A stretch of 64,000 nt of DNA from Closterium sp. Naga37s-1 (lineage: Eukaryota > Streptophyta > Zygnematophyceae > Desmidiales > Closteriaceae): contig CANJKZ010001112.1 in assembly GCA_947471745.1 (NCBI GenBank), positions 968,001-1,032,000 of the forward strand. Direction: 5' to 3'. Shown piece by piece: positions 63,239 to 64,000 of this stretch. Under the pieces are notes generated by a model. That model did no database searches. It was not told where the DNA came from and saw only the letters and a list, made by a program, of their open reading frames with translations. The position numbers and the translations under genes were made by a program. The number at the start of each line of letters is the position of its first letter. Position 1 is the stretch's first letter.

Positions 63239-64000
63239 ATGGCGGGCAACACCTCGACAGGAGCTGGTGAATCTTCAGCCCAAGATCGTAACGGTAGCCA
63301 AGATTCTGGTGTTTCAGCGCCAAGGGGAGCGGAACAAACCAGGGCTCGCTGGTCAAGGAGGTGCTGAAGAACTTCACCGTCGAGAAGTTCAACGGTGAGA
63401 GTTATGATGATTGGGCCTGGAAGATGCAACTCTATTTCCGTCAGATTGGATTGCTGAAACTAATAATTGGAGAGGAGCCTAGACCGAGTGACCCTACGCT
63501 GCAGGAAGATTGGGACAAGCGTTCCTCGGCTGGCTACTATTTGATGTCGCAGAGTTTGGAGCTGAACCAGCGTCACCACGTTATGCACCTGCTGCCGGAG
63601 GCTGAGTGCGGTCCGAAGGCGTGGACCGTGCTGAAGGAGCTGCACGCCCCGACCTCCGTTGTTGCAACATTGATGCTGGAGAGGGAGCTGTCCGCGTTGC
63701 GTTTGAGCGAGGGAGAGCCGGTGCAACCTGTCCTGGACAAGATTCGCGACCTCTACGCAAAGTTGGCGACTGCGGGAATCACCTAACCGGAGCAGACCAA
63801 GTGGCTCTCGCTGCTACCTGAATCGTGGCTTCAATTCACGAGTGGCTTGATTCTACCGCAGAACCAGAGCTCGTGGACACTCGAGTGGGTGCGGACTAAG
63901 ATTATGGAGGAGGACTTCCGTCGCCGCCAACAGAGGGGTGAAGACGACGGCAGCAGCGACTATGGGATGCAAGGGAGCCGACGTGGCAGATGACGTGGCT
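63239..64000 (+). pseudogene. Copia-5 Gag (partial)
   Basis: Begins MAGNTSTGAGESS, shifts frame near 63350, then reads KNFTVEKFNGESYDDWAWKM, LMLERELSALRLSEGEPVQP (UBN2-type Gag). A TAA at 63784-63786 interrupts the frame before LLPESWLQFTSGL and IMEEDFRRRQQRGEDD. This Gag resembles that of Copia-2 (FNGDNFAEWSFKME, LLPESW, EDFRRR), so the two belong to related lineages. Confidence 0.82.

Larger units (their letters stand above)
62107..64000 (+). mobile_element. Copia-5: copia element running off the right edge
   Basis: An LTR (62107-63192), a perfect tRNA-Met primer-binding site and gag, all on the plus strand. It is inserted in the RT remnant of Copia-4. The 3' part is outside the window, so the target duplication cannot be checked. 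Confidence 0.82.

Overview
This window is nuclear DNA of a plant-lineage eukaryote. The evidence is a land-plant-type LHCII gene (Lhcb) with one spliceosomal intron, a plant-type snRNA-activating complex subunit (SNAPC3/SRD2 family), a plant FkbM-like membrane methyltransferase, a uroporphyrinogen decarboxylase with a long plastid-type leader, and several Copia retrotransposons primed by initiator tRNA-Met. GC-rich sequence, intron-rich genes and many minisatellites suggest a streptophyte green alga, perhaps a zygnematophyte. The lineage is inference. No rRNA, tRNA or CRISPR was recognised by eye.

Layout. 1-2008: 5' part of a uroporphyrinogen decarboxylase gene (minus strand). 3453-13532: a decayed Copia element (Copia-1) whose 5' LTR is split by a 3.94-kb hAT transposon (9197-13137). 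13620-25754: a SNAPC3 gene of about 12 kb (minus), with tandemly copied exons, minisatellites and a GGGTC-rich hAT-type MITE (17519-18335). 26955-33432: a membrane-anchored FkbM-family methyltransferase gene (minus), also full of copied exon pieces. 34595-37345: a two-BRCT protein (plus). 38339-42217: three tandem paralogues for small secreted Asn/Gly/Pro-rich proteins, the third a pseudogene. 42534-43497: Lhcb (minus). 43498-48990: mostly no recognisable gene. 48994-62106: a nest of retroelements. An old Copia-3 with very short LTRs is cut by a solo LTR (57530-57898) and by a young, intact Copia-2 (50288-56758), and is followed by a decayed plus-strand Copia-4. Copia-5 (from 62107) is inserted in Copia-4 and runs off the window.

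The most unusual theme is repeated local tandem duplication of exon pieces with their splice sites. It occurs in three separate genes: uroporphyrinogen decarboxylase, SNAPC3 and the FkbM-like gene. Some units have grown into long arrays: 18 copies of 36 bp, 12 of 20 bp and 17 of 33 bp. I joined recognised exons by hand using GT-AG sites and reading phase. Those joins are well supported; the exact use of duplicated exons is not.
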